Source: Cupriavidus numazuensis (GTDB lineage: Bacteria; Pseudomonadota; Gammaproteobacteria; Burkholderiales; Burkholderiaceae). From it: DNA of 64,000 nt. Both the position numbers and the translations under genes were made by a program. Positions 40,988 through 49,047 of this stretch are shown in pieces. Within the stretch, counting starts at the first letter, position 1; each line of letters starts with the position of its first letter. The notes beneath the pieces were generated by a model that saw only the letters and a program-made list of their open reading frames with translations, was not told the DNA's origin and searched no databases. Where the stretch lies: positions 59,621 to 123,620 of the forward strand of contig NZ_CAJPVI010000026.1 of NCBI RefSeq assembly GCF_905397435.1, given 5' to 3'.

Positions 40988-41185
40988 CTCGCAGGAGAGA
41001 CCGGAACGCCGCCAGGCGCGTCCGGCGCCGACGGAGCAACCGCCCCGGAAACTCTCAGGCACACAGGACTGTGGCGTCGCAAGTACAGATCTGGAGAGAG
41101 GCGCTACGCGCCCACCGAAGGGGACGGCATGGCCTGGCCATGTCCAAGCTCTCAGGTACCACGGACAGATGGGGCAGGGGACCGG
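40988..41185 (+). ncRNA. Tandem glycine riboswitch (two aptamers)
   Basis: Two consecutive glycine aptamers are recognisable. Aptamer 1 has GGAGAGACC near 40994, then CCGACGGAGCAACCGCCCC, closing with ACTCTCAGGCACACAGGACTG (about 41051-41071). Aptamer 2 has TGGAGAGAGGC (from 41092), CACCGAAGGGGACGG (from 41112), and CTCTCAGGTACCACGGACAG (about 41150-41169). GGAGAG...CTCTCAGG...GGAC is the diagnostic pairing and core of this class. Such riboswitches usually turn on genes for glycine degradation or export when glycine is high. Here the downstream gene, about 40 nt away, encodes a DadA-like dehydrogenase. The expression platform is not obvious. Confidence 0.9.
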
Positions 41186-41223
41186 CAACGGTCAAATTCA
41201 TCCTTGCTTCAGGACAATCTGTC

Positions 41224-42474
41224 ATGTCTCACATGCTCGTCATCGGCGCCGGCATTACCGGCGTCACGACCGCCTATACCCTCGCGAAACTCGGCTATCG
41301 CGTCACCGTGCTGGACCGCCACGACTATCCGGCGATGGAAACGTCCTTCGCCAACGGCGGACAGCTTTCCGCTTGCAATGCCGAGGTCTGGAACAACGCC
41401 GGCACGCTGCTCAAGGGCCTGAAATGGATGATGAAGCGCGACGCGCCGCTGCTGCTGAATCCGCGTCCGTCGTGGCACAAGTATTCGTGGCTCGGCGAAT
41501 TCGTCGGGCACCTGCGTGGCTACCGCGCCAACACGATCGAGACCACGCGGCTGGCCATTGCCGCGCGCCAGCACCTGTTCGAGATGGCCGAGCGCGAGCA
41601 GATCGATTTCAATCTCGAGCGCCGCGGCATCCTGCACTTCTATCACGACCGGCCAAGCTTCGAAGCCGCGGGCCGCACCAACCGGATGCTGGTGGAAGGC
41701 GGGCTGGAACGCTATGCCGTCACGCCGGAAGAGATCCGCACCATCGAGCCCACGCTGCAGGGCAACTACTACGGCGGCTATTACACGCCGTCCGATTCCA
41801 CCGGTGACATCCACAAATTCACGCGTGGCCTTGCACGCGCGTGCGAACGGCTCGGCGTGGCGTTCGTGCACGGCGTGGATGTGAAGAGCGTGGACCAGCG
41901 CGCGGATGGCGTGACGATGCGCGTGGCGGCATCGGAAGCGGCCATGGCCGCGGGACAGCATGGCGGCGAGCGCGAGATCAAGGGGGCGGCGGTCGTGGTG
42001 TGTGCTGGCGTGGGCAGCCGCCATATCGCTGCCATGCTGGGCGATCGGCTGAACGTGTATCCGGTCAAGGGATACTCGATCACCGTGCATCTCGATGATG
42101 CGCACAGCGTGAACAATGCGCCGTACGTGAGCCTGCTCGACGAGAGCGCCAAGATCGTGACGAGCCGGCTCGGTGCCGACCGCTTCCGCGTGGCCGGTAC
42201 CGCCGAATTCAACGGCCACAACCGCGATATCCGCGCCGACCGCATCGCGCCGCTGGTGTCATGGGTGCGGCGCAATTTCGATATCGAGACCTCACGCGCG
42301 GTGCCTTGGGCCGGGCTGCGGCCGATGATGCCCGACATGATGCCGCGCGTCGCACGTGGCCGCGCGGCGCGCGTGTTCTACAACACGGGGCATGGGCATC
42401 TGGGCTGGACGCTGTCGGCCGCCACGGCGACGATGATCGGCCAGACCATCGCTGCAAGCCATCCCGTCCACTGA
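41224..42474 (+). CDS. DadA-like FAD-dependent amino acid dehydrogenase under a glycine riboswitch
   Basis: A 416-residue flavoprotein. An N-terminal FAD-binding GAGITGVTTAYTLAKLGYRVTVLDR (residues 6-30) and the FANGGQLS segment are typical of the DadA family, with the C-terminal GHGHLGWTLSAATA completing the FAD site. DadA enzymes oxidise D-amino acids to 2-oxo acids and pass electrons to the quinone pool at the inner membrane. Because a tandem glycine riboswitch precedes it, glycine (giving glyoxylate and ammonia) is a likely substrate or at least inducer. ATG 41224 starts the conserved fold; the open frame upstream is riboswitch RNA. It is convergent with the sigma-54 activator. Confidence 0.88.
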   Translation: MSHMLVIGAGITGVTTAYTLAKLGYRVTVLDRHDYPAMETSFANGGQLSACNAEVWNNAGTLLKGLKWMMKRDAPLLLNPRPSWHKYSWLGEFVGHLRGYRANTIETTRLAIAARQHLFEMAEREQIDFNLERRGILHFYHDRPSFEAAGRTNRMLVEGGLERYAVTPEEIRTIEPTLQGNYYGGYYTPSDSTGDIHKFTRGLARACERLGVAFVHGVDVKSVDQRADGVTMRVAASEAAMAAGQHGGEREIKGAAVVVCAGVGSRHIAAMLGDRLNVYPVKGYSITVHLDDAHSVNNAPYVSLLDESAKIVTSRLGADRFRVAGTAEFNGHNRDIRADRIAPLVSWVRRNFDIETSRAVPWAGLRPMMPDMMPRVARGRAARVFYNTGHGHLGWTLSAATATMIGQTIAASHPVH

Positions 42475-42480
42475 CTGCGC

Positions 42481-43992
42481 TCAGGTCTCCGTGATGCCGG
42501 CCGGCGCCATGCGCCCGGCCGCACGGTGCGCCACGAGCTTCTTGTAGAACGCCGCACGGCTGATGCCGATGGCCCTGGCCGCGCGTGGCACATTGCCGCC
42601 GCTTGCGGCCAGCGCCTGTGACAGGTAGGCGGCTTCGTACTGTGCCATTGCTTCCGCGTATCCGAGCGGATCGGTTGGCGGCATTTGCTCCGGCGTGCGT
42701 GTCTGCGCGAGCGGCGAGGCCGTGACCGGCGCAACTGGCGGTGCCGTGACTGCGCGCCGGCCAAGCAGCGGCGCCAGCCTTGATGCATCGACGGCGCCGC
42801 CATCGTGCAGCATCACGAGGCGCTCCAGCGTGTTGCGCAGTTCGCGGACATTGCCGGGCCAGTCGTGCTGCCCCATCAGGCTCAGCGCGCAGTCGGACAG
42901 CACCGGCGCGTCGCGCTCCGTGCGGCGGCAGATTTCTTCGAGGATCGCGTAGGCGAGCGGCAGCAGGTCCGCCTGGCGCTGGCGCAGCGGCGGCAGGCAG
43001 ATCGGCACGACGTTGAGCCGGTAGTAGAGATCCGCGCGGAACTTGCCGGCTTCCACCAGCGCAGGCAGGTCGGCCGAGGTCGCGGCAATGATGCGCACAT
43101 CCGAGCGGATGATGCGGTTCGAGCCGATCGGTTCGATCTCCTTGTCCTGCAACGCGCGCAGCAGCTTGCTCTGCAGCGCGAGCGGCATGTCCCCGATCTC
43201 GTCGAGGAACAGCGTGCCACCATCGGCCAGCTCGAACTTGCCGACGCGTCCCTTGCGTTCCGCGCCGGTGTAGGCGCCCGGCGCGGCGCCGAAGAACTCC
43301 ACTTCGAGCAGCGCATCGGGAATTGCCGCGACGTTGACGGTGACCAGCGGACGGTCGGCACGCAATGACCCGGCATGGATCGCGTGAGCGAGCAGTTCCT
43401 TGCCCGTGCCGGTCTCGCCAAGCAGCAGCACTGGCGCATCGACCTGCGCAGCCCGGCGCGCAAGGCGCTTGACCTCCAGCGTCGCGGGCGAGTTGCCGAC
43501 AAAGCTCGCGAAGGTGTACTTGGCGCGGCGCGTCTGCTCGAGCGTTCGGCGCGTGGCGGCGAGTTCGTCGCGGGCACGCGTGTAGTGCGACAGCAGCGGC
43601 GTCAGCGCCTTGAGTTCGTCGAACAGCGCGAAGCCCACCGCGCCCACGGTGTTGCCGTCGTCGTCCTTGATCGGCAGCCGCATCACGATCATCGGCTCGC
43701 GTCCAGCCTCCATGATGTCGAGCAGGATCGGCTTGCCGGTGTCCACCACATCGCGCATCAGGCTGTTGGGAATGACCCGCTCGCAATCGAGCCCGACCGC
43801 TTCCTGCGGATCGGCAAAGCCGAAGCGCGCCGCATATCGCTTGTTGATCCACACGACGCGGCCGTGCACGTCGACCACGATCGTGCCCTCGCTGAAATTC
43901 TCGAACGTGCGGAACAGCGATTCCATCGCGCGGCGCGCCACGGAATCGTAGTTGCCCAGTACGTTGTCTCCGGCTTCGCTCAGTGTTTCCAT
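42481..43992 (-). CDS. Sigma-54-dependent activator (PAS-AAA+-Fis) of the 3-hydroxybutyrate locus
   Basis: A 503-residue enhancer-binding protein; ATG 43992 is chosen over an upstream open stretch that is promoter DNA. A PAS domain (about 25-130; EGTIVVDVHGRVVWINKRYAARFGF) is followed by AAA+ (about 165-400) with Walker A GETGTGKE (192-199), the sigma-54-contact loop GAYTGA (239-244) and Walker B TLFLDEIG (260-267). A Fis-type helix-turn-helix is at the C-terminus (GGNVPRAARAIGISRAAFYKKL). It is divergent from the permease gene, which has a sigma-54 promoter and three candidate enhancer sites, so it most likely activates that operon. Confidence 0.93.
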   Translation of the reverse strand: METLSEAGDNVLGNYDSVARRAMESLFRTFENFSEGTIVVDVHGRVVWINKRYAARFGFADPQEAVGLDCERVIPNSLMRDVVDTGKPILLDIMEAGREPMIVMRLPIKDDDGNTVGAVGFALFDELKALTPLLSHYTRARDELAATRRTLEQTRRAKYTFASFVGNSPATLEVKRLARRAAQVDAPVLLLGETGTGKELLAHAIHAGSLRADRPLVTVNVAAIPDALLEVEFFGAAPGAYTGAERKGRVGKFELADGGTLFLDEIGDMPLALQSKLLRALQDKEIEPIGSNRIIRSDVRIIAATSADLPALVEAGKFRADLYYRLNVVPICLPPLRQRQADLLPLAYAILEEICRRTERDAPVLSDCALSLMGQHDWPGNVRELRNTLERLVMLHDGGAVDASRLAPLLGRRAVTAPPVAPVTASPLAQTRTPEQMPPTDPLGYAEAMAQYEAAYLSQALAASGGNVPRAARAIGISRAAFYKKLVAHRAAGRMAPAGITET

Positions 43993-43997
43993 GTTTT

Positions 43998-44076
43998 GTC
44001 TCGATTTGGAGATGGATAGTCTCATAATCGAGCGCATATGTCGTAGCGGTTTTCGGCTTCGTCTCGAAATCAAGAC
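43998..44076. promoter_or_regulatory. Three phased GTCTC-N6-GAGAC-like enhancer sites
   Basis: GTCTC occurs at 43998, 44019 and 44061, each followed after 6 nt by GAGAT, GAGCG and AAGAC respectively, giving imperfect dyads of GTCTC-N6-GAGAC. The starts are 21 and 42 bp apart, multiples of two helical turns, so all sites face the same side of the DNA. They lie 62-140 bp upstream of the sigma-54 promoter and just in front of the activator start, which fits both activation in trans and autoregulation. Confidence 0.65.
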
Positions 44077-44137
44077 GTCATCCCAGTAATTGGCGGTTGA
44101 ATTTCGATAAAAGATATTTATAAGTCACGTATTGCGT

Positions 44138-44152
44138 TGGCATGTTCCGTGC
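44138..44152 (+). promoter_or_regulatory. Sigma-54 (-24/-12) promoter of the 3-hydroxybutyrate operon
   Basis: TGGCATGTTCCGTGC has the invariant GG and GC with the required 10 intervening bases. The -24 element TGGCA matches consensus fully, and the -12 reads GTGC instead of TTGC. It lies about 127 bp before the permease ATG and is served by the divergent sigma-54 activator. Confidence 0.68.
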
Positions 44153-44278
44153 GATGTCACCCCGCTCCCTGAAGCGCGTCCCCGGCCGCGCGGACTGCCA
44201 TAGATGTAAGTGGCCGGGCGCGCTCACGCGCCGGGACCTATATTTCCCCAGACCAAGAACAATCCTCGCGGAGACTTC

Positions 44279-45670
44279 ATGTCCTTTGTGATCGTCGTTG
44301 CAGCCCTAGCCTTCCTGATGCTTGCCGCCTATCGCGGCTACAGCGTCATCCTGTTTGCCCCGCTGGCCGCCCTTGGCGCCGTGCTGCTGACCGACCCGTC
44401 GGCCGTGGCACCTGCCTTCACCGGCATCTTCATGGAGAAGATGGTCGGTTTCGTGAAACTGTATTTCCCCGTGTTCCTGCTCGGCGCGGTGTTCGGCAAG
44501 GTGATCGAGCTGTCCGGCTACTCGCGCTCGATCGTCGCGGCCGCAATCCGCTACATCGGCAGTTCGCGCGCCAACGCGGTGATCGTCGCCGTGTGCGCGC
44601 TGCTGACCTATGGCGGGGTGTCGCTGTTCGTGGTCGTGTTCGCGGTCTATCCGTTCGCGGCCGAGCTCTACCGCCAGAGCAATATTCCGAAGCGGCTGAT
44701 GCCGGGCGCGATCGCGCTGGGCGCGTTCTCGTTCACGATGGACTCGTTGCCCGGTACGCCGCAGATCCAGAACATCATTCCGACCACCTTCTTCAAGACC
44801 ACCGCCTGGGCGGCACCCGTGCTGGGCGTGGCTGGTGCACTGTTCATCATCGTGGTTGGCCTGAGCTACCTGGAGTGGCGCCGCCGCGCCGCCATGGCGA
44901 AGGGCGAGGGCTATGGCACGTCGCTGCTGAACGAGCCGGAGCCGATCGAGACGGCCCAGCTTCCGAACCCGCTGCTGGCCATCGCGCCGCTGGTGCTGGT
45001 CGGCGTGTCCAACTTCGTGCTGACGCGCATGATCCCGCAGTGGTACGGCGCATCCGCTGCGCTGGAACTGCCCGGTCTGGCCAAGCCGGTGACCGTCGCG
45101 GTCCCCTCTGTGGTCGCGATCTGGGCCGTGGAAGGCGCACTGCTGCTGGGTATCCTGCTGGTGGTCGTGACTGCGTTTGGCACCGTGCGCCAGCGCTTTG
45201 CCGAAGGTAGCAAGGCCGCGGTGGGCGGCGCACTGCTGGCCGCCATGAACACGGCATCGGAATACGGCTTCGGCGGCGTGATCGCTGCGCTGCCGGGCTT
45301 CCTGGTGGTGGGCGACGCGCTGCACAGCATCCCGAACCCGCTCGTCAACGCGGCGGTTTCCGTGAGCGCGCTGGCAGGCATTACCGGCTCCGCATCCGGC
45401 GGCATGAGCATTGCGCTCGCGGCCATGGGCGATACCTTCATCCAGGGCGCGCAGGCAGCCGGCATTCCGATGGAAGTGCTGCACCGCGTGGTGTCGATGG
45501 CCAGCGGCGGCATGGACACGCTGCCGCACAACGGCGCCGTGATCACGCTGCTGGCCGTGACCGGCCTCACGCACCGCGAGTCGTACCGCGACATCTTTGC
45601 CGTCACGATGATCAAGACGCTGGCGGTGTTCTTCGTGATCCTGGTCTACTACATGACCGGCCTGGTCTGA
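44279..45670 (+). CDS. GntP-family permease, probably for D-3-hydroxybutyrate
   Basis: A 463-residue inner-membrane protein with about 12-13 hydrophobic segments. GntP-family signatures include LTYGGVSLFVVVFAVYPFA, GAFSFTMDSLPGTPQIQNIIPT and AGITGSASGGMSIALAAMG. ATG 44279 follows GCGGAGAC. The family imports gluconate and other hydroxy acids with protons. 50 bp downstream lies a 3-hydroxybutyrate dehydrogenase gene, and a phasin follows, so 3-hydroxybutyrate is the likely substrate. Transcription probably depends on sigma-54 from the promoter at 44138-44152. Confidence 0.88.
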   Translation: MSFVIVVAALAFLMLAAYRGYSVILFAPLAALGAVLLTDPSAVAPAFTGIFMEKMVGFVKLYFPVFLLGAVFGKVIELSGYSRSIVAAAIRYIGSSRANAVIVAVCALLTYGGVSLFVVVFAVYPFAAELYRQSNIPKRLMPGAIALGAFSFTMDSLPGTPQIQNIIPTTFFKTTAWAAPVLGVAGALFIIVVGLSYLEWRRRAAMAKGEGYGTSLLNEPEPIETAQLPNPLLAIAPLVLVGVSNFVLTRMIPQWYGASAALELPGLAKPVTVAVPSVVAIWAVEGALLLGILLVVVTAFGTVRQRFAEGSKAAVGGALLAAMNTASEYGFGGVIAALPGFLVVGDALHSIPNPLVNAAVSVSALAGITGSASGGMSIALAAMGDTFIQGAQAAGIPMEVLHRVVSMASGGMDTLPHNGAVITLLAVTGLTHRESYRDIFAVTMIKTLAVFFVILVYYMTGLV

Positions 45671-45720
45671 CCGTTCCGAACGTTTCGAACGTTTCCCGCA
45701 TTTCCTGAATCCGCATTGCC

Positions 45721-46497
45721 ATGACTACCCTGAACGGAAAGACCGCGCTCGTGACCGGTTCCACGAGCGGCATCGGCCTGGGCATCGCCCGGGCGCTGGC
45801 CGAGGCCGGCGCCAACATCATGCTCAATGGCTTCGGCGACGTCGATGCCGCGCTCGACACCATCGGCGCCACGGGCGCACAGGTCGCGCACCACCCGGCT
45901 GACATGCGCAAGGCCGACGAGATCGGCGCCATGATCGCCATGGCCAACGAGCGCTTCGGCGCAGTGGACATCCTCGTCAATAACGCCGGCATCCAGCACG
46001 TATCGTCGATCGAGAGCTTCGATGCGCAGAAATGGGATGACATCATCGCCATCAACCTAAGTTCCGGCTTCCACACCACCCGCCATGTATTGCCCGGCAT
46101 GCGGGCGCGCAACTGGGGCCGCATCGTCAATATCGCTTCGGTGCACGGGCTGGTCGGCTCGGCAGGCAAGTCGGCCTATGTGGCCGCCAAGCATGGGCTC
46201 GTCGGCCTGACCAAGGTGACGGCGCTGGAGACGGCCGGCACCGGCGTGACCTGTAACGCCATCTGCCCCGGGTTTGTGTTGACGCCGTTGGTGCAAAAGC
46301 AGATTGATGATCTCGCCACGCGCGAGGGCATCGCTACCGATGCGGCGCGGGCGCGCCTGCTCGGCGAGAAGCAGCCCTCGGGCCAGTTCGTGACGCCCGA
46401 GCAGTTGGGAGGGCTGGCGCTGATGTTGTGTTCGCCGCTGGCGGCCGAAGTACGTGGCGCCACGTGGGTGGCTGACGGAGGGTGGACGGCGCAGTAG
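45721..46497 (+). CDS. bdhA: D-3-hydroxybutyrate dehydrogenase
   Basis: A 258-residue short-chain dehydrogenase. The NAD-binding TGSTSGIGLGIA (12-23), NNAG (87-90) and catalytic Ser140, Tyr153 and Lys157 (SAYVAAK) are present. GFVLTPLVQKQIDDLATREGI and the 258-residue length are typical of 3-hydroxybutyrate dehydrogenase. It interconverts D-3-hydroxybutyrate and acetoacetate with NAD, the entry step after polyhydroxybutyrate breakdown or uptake. It is the second gene of the permease operon, which ends at the strong hairpin terminator at 46547-46576. Confidence 0.92.
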   Translation: MTTLNGKTALVTGSTSGIGLGIARALAEAGANIMLNGFGDVDAALDTIGATGAQVAHHPADMRKADEIGAMIAMANERFGAVDILVNNAGIQHVSSIESFDAQKWDDIIAINLSSGFHTTRHVLPGMRARNWGRIVNIASVHGLVGSAGKSAYVAAKHGLVGLTKVTALETAGTGVTCNAICPGFVLTPLVQKQIDDLATREGIATDAARARLLGEKQPSGQFVTPEQLGGLALMLCSPLAAEVRGATWVADGGWTAQ

Positions 46498-46546
46498 TCG
46501 CCCGGGCCGGAAACGGCTTGCGCACCACATCCACGTCAACAGGCGC

Positions 46547-46576
46547 AAAAAGCCGGCGGTCACCGCCGGCTTTTTT
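46547..46576. terminator. Bidirectional factor-independent terminator
   Basis: AGCCGGCGG and CCGCCGGCT form a perfect 9-bp stem with a TCA loop, flanked by an A-run upstream and TTTTTT downstream. It lies between the convergent bdhA and phasin genes and should stop transcription from both sides. Confidence 0.9.
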
Positions 46577-46609
46577 GCTGACCAGAGCGGCCGGCCTGAC
46601 GTTGTGCGC

Positions 46610-47035
46610 TCAGCTTGACTTCGGCTTGAGCAGCGCTCCCGCTTCCTGCAGGTTTTGCTGCGCGCGGTTGCCGATCACGGCCATCGCATCGGCCTGCGAC
46701 TTGCGGGCCATCTCCGCCAGCTCGCGCATATTCTCCAGCGCCTGGTGCAGGGCCTTCTGCACGAACTCGTTCTGCTGCGTCATGGCCTCGGCCGGATTGG
46801 AGCCCGTGCTCATCTGTTGCGCGGCGGACTGGATCTGCTGCATAGCCTGGCCAAAGATCTCAGTCTGCTTCTGTATCAGCGCCTGCATGCCTTCATAGGC
46901 GAGCTTGTTGGCCTCGCCGAGCGCCTCGATATCCTTGCGCCGCGCTTCCATCACGGCGCTCATGTCCATGCCCGGAAGCTTGAATTGCTCAAACATCTTG
47001 GTGAAATCCGCGAAGGGGTTGGGAGGGGTTGTCAT
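46610..47035 (-). CDS. Phasin-family granule-associated protein
   Basis: A 141-residue protein; ATG 47035 follows CAAGGAGTGACC, while the longer open frame upstream has no support. It is largely helical and Met/Gln-rich (ARRKDIEALGEANKLAYEGMQALIQKQTEIFGQAMQQIQSAAQQM) and matches phasin-type proteins. Phasins coat polyhydroxyalkanoate granules and control their size. Its place beside a 3-hydroxybutyrate permease/dehydrogenase operon suits polyhydroxybutyrate metabolism. It is a paralogue-type phasin; whether it binds granules or another surface is not visible. Confidence 0.82.
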   Translation of the reverse strand: MTTPPNPFADFTKMFEQFKLPGMDMSAVMEARRKDIEALGEANKLAYEGMQALIQKQTEIFGQAMQQIQSAAQQMSTGSNPAEAMTQQNEFVQKALHQALENMRELAEMARKSQADAMAVIGNRAQQNLQEAGALLKPKSS

Positions 47036-47343
47036 GCGGTCACTCCTTGTCATCAGGGGGAATCGGCGTGGCGGTGCATGCTGCATGTCTGTGAATACTC
47101 TAGATGGTGGACGGGCTGGGCGGCAAGGAATGGGATGATCTCCGGACGCAATTTCCGGGTCTGGCAGGCACACCCCACCATCGCCGGGTATTCGCAAAAA
47201 CCCTAAAGTTTCGCCTTCCCGCTGCCGTTCCCATCCATAGCCCGCCACAGCCCCTGTCCAGGTCGGCGGGCCACGAGAGCGAAAGGCGGCGTCCGCGCGC
47301 CAGCACTTCGCCGTATCGAAGTCCAGATCAGGTAGAAGAAATA
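47036..47343. other. Divergent region between phasin and chemoreceptor genes (308 bp)
   Basis: No gene is supported. The chemoreceptor frame is open upstream of its ATG but lacks homology there. The only notable signal is a sigma-28-like element, TAAAGTTT at 47204-47211 with GCCG at 47224-47227, about 117 bp before the chemoreceptor start. Confidence 0.5.
47204..47231 (+). promoter_or_regulatory. Possible sigma-28 (FliA) promoter of the chemoreceptor
   Basis: TAAAGTTT followed by GCCGTTCC resembles the flagellar/chemotaxis promoter TAAAGTTT-N11-GCCGATAA. The spacer here is 12 instead of 11, and the last four bases differ. Chemoreceptor genes are commonly FliA-dependent, which supports the reading, but the extra base weakens it. 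Confidence 0.4.
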
Positions 47344-48885
47344 ATGAAGAATTTCGGAATCGGGGTACGCCTCGGCATTGGCTTTGGCGTGGTGTTGGTG
47401 CTGTGCGCGTTGATGTCCGCGTTCGGCATCATGCGCCTGCAGCAGGTGGCGGAGCGCACGCATGACATGATGCAGCAGCCGCTGACCAAGGAGCGGCTGG
47501 TCAGCGACTGGTATCGGCTGATGCATACCAGCGTGCGCCGTACCACGGCGGTGGCCAAGAGCGCGGATCCGTCGCTCGGTGCGTTCTTCGCGAAGGAAAC
47601 CAAAGCGTCGCTCGAAGGCATCGCCGCGCTGCGCGACAAGATGCAGCCGATGCTGACGTCCGAGGCCGAGAAGGCCGCGTTCGCGAAGATCCTGCAGGTG
47701 CGCGAGCCCTACAACGCGTCGCGCGACAAGATCACGAAGCTCAAGCAGGAAGGCCTGACCGAGGAAGCCAACGCGGTACTCGAGAAAGAGTTCGTGCCCG
47801 CCGGTGATGCCTACCTGGCCGAGATCCAGAAGCTGCTCGATATCCAGCGCACCAGCATCGATGCGACGGCTGCCGAGATCAACACCATCTACGTCAATGC
47901 GCGCAACAGCCTGATCATGCTGGGCGTGCTGGTGCTGGCCATCGGCGTCGCGTTTGCCGTGTGGCTGACGCGCGGGATTATCCGCCCGCTGGGCCACGCC
48001 GTCGATATCGCTCGCACCGTGGCGTCGGGCGACCTGACCAGCCGCATCCGCGTGGATAGCCAGGATGAGACCGGCCAGCTCCTGCATGCGCTGTCGGAGA
48101 TGAATACCAACATCCTGCACATCGTGCGCGATGTGCGCACCGGCACCGAGGCCATTGCCTCCGGCACCAGCCAGATCGCCGTGGGCAACACGGACCTGTC
48201 GCAGCGTACGGAAGAGCAGGCGTCTTCGCTGCAGCAGACCGCGGCCAGCATGGAAGAGCTGACCAGCATCGTGCGCCAGAACGCGGACAATGCGAAGCAG
48301 GCCAGCGCGCTGGCCGTGAACGCATCGGAGATCGCGGCCAAGGGCGGCGACGTGGCCGACAAGGTGGCCGAGACCATGGAAGAGATCAACGGCGCGTCGA
48401 GGAAGGTGGTCGACATCATCGCCGTGATCGAAGGTATCGCGTTCCAGACCAATATCCTCGCGCTGAACGCCGCAGTGGAAGCTGCGCGCGCAGGCGAGCA
48501 GGGCCGTGGCTTTGCCGTGGTGGCGGGCGAGGTGCGCAGCCTGGCCCAGCGCAGCGCCACCGCTGCCAAGGAAATCAAGGCACTGATCGGCGATTCGGTC
48601 GACCGCGTGGAGAAGGGTTCGACCCTGGTGGCGCAGTCCGGCCAGACCATGCTGGAGATCGTCGAAGCGGTCAAGCGCGTGACGGACATCATGGGCGAGA
48701 TCAGCGCGGCGTCGGCGGAGCAGAGTGCCGGCATCGAGCAGGTCAACCAGGCCGTGACGCAGATGGATTCCGTCACGCAGCAGAACGCCGCGCTGGTGGA
48801 AGAGGCTGCTGCCGCGGCCGGCTCGCTGGAGGAGCAGGCGCAGCGGCTCAAGCAGGCGGTGGCTACGTTTCGTATTGCGGCCTGA
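47344..48885 (+). CDS. Methyl-accepting chemotaxis protein
   Basis: A 513-residue chemoreceptor. TM1 is at about residues 7-30 and a four-helix-bundle sensor domain lies in the periplasm (about 31-188). TM2 is at about 189-212, followed by HAMP (about 212-265) and a cytoplasmic signalling domain whose hairpin tip contains IEGIAFQTNILALNAAVEAARAGEQGRGFAVVAGEVRSLAQRSA. Likely methylation helices include RTEEQASSLQQTAASMEELT. It ends in ATFRIAA and lacks the NWETF-type CheR tether. The ligand is unknown, and the neighbours do not suggest one. Confidence 0.95.
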   Translation: MKNFGIGVRLGIGFGVVLVLCALMSAFGIMRLQQVAERTHDMMQQPLTKERLVSDWYRLMHTSVRRTTAVAKSADPSLGAFFAKETKASLEGIAALRDKMQPMLTSEAEKAAFAKILQVREPYNASRDKITKLKQEGLTEEANAVLEKEFVPAGDAYLAEIQKLLDIQRTSIDATAAEINTIYVNARNSLIMLGVLVLAIGVAFAVWLTRGIIRPLGHAVDIARTVASGDLTSRIRVDSQDETGQLLHALSEMNTNILHIVRDVRTGTEAIASGTSQIAVGNTDLSQRTEEQASSLQQTAASMEELTSIVRQNADNAKQASALAVNASEIAAKGGDVADKVAETMEEINGASRKVVDIIAVIEGIAFQTNILALNAAVEAARAGEQGRGFAVVAGEVRSLAQRSATAAKEIKALIGDSVDRVEKGSTLVAQSGQTMLEIVEAVKRVTDIMGEISAASAEQSAGIEQVNQAVTQMDSVTQQNAALVEEAAAAAGSLEEQAQRLKQAVATFRIAA

Positions 48886-48892
48886 CGCTGGC

Positions 48893-49032
48893 TGTTGTGT
48901 CCCCTCTCCCGCTTGCGGGAGAGGGGTTGGGGGAGAGGGCAGGCGCATGGCAAGCATCGTGACGCCTGACTTCGTGGAAGCGCCTGCCCTCTCCCCCGCC
49001 CCTCTCCCATAAATGGGAGAGGGGAGACAACA
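48893..49032. repeat. Intergenic inverted-repeat element, copy 1
   Basis: A compound palindrome of about 140 bp lies between the convergent chemoreceptor and esterase genes. It contains the hairpin CCTCTCCCGCTTGCGGGAGAGG, then TTGGGGGAGAGGGCAGGCGC, a unique core, and the reverse-oriented GCGCCTGCCCTCTCCCCC, ending in a second hairpin CTCTCCCATAAATGGGAGAG. The outer arms TGTTGTGTCCCC and GGGGAGACAACA also pair, with one mismatch. A second copy lies at 59173-59306. Its position after two convergent stops suggests a terminator or mRNA-end role; its make-up resembles BIME/REP-type elements. Confidence 0.85.
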
Positions 49033-49047
49033 CTTGCAGCTTTTCGC

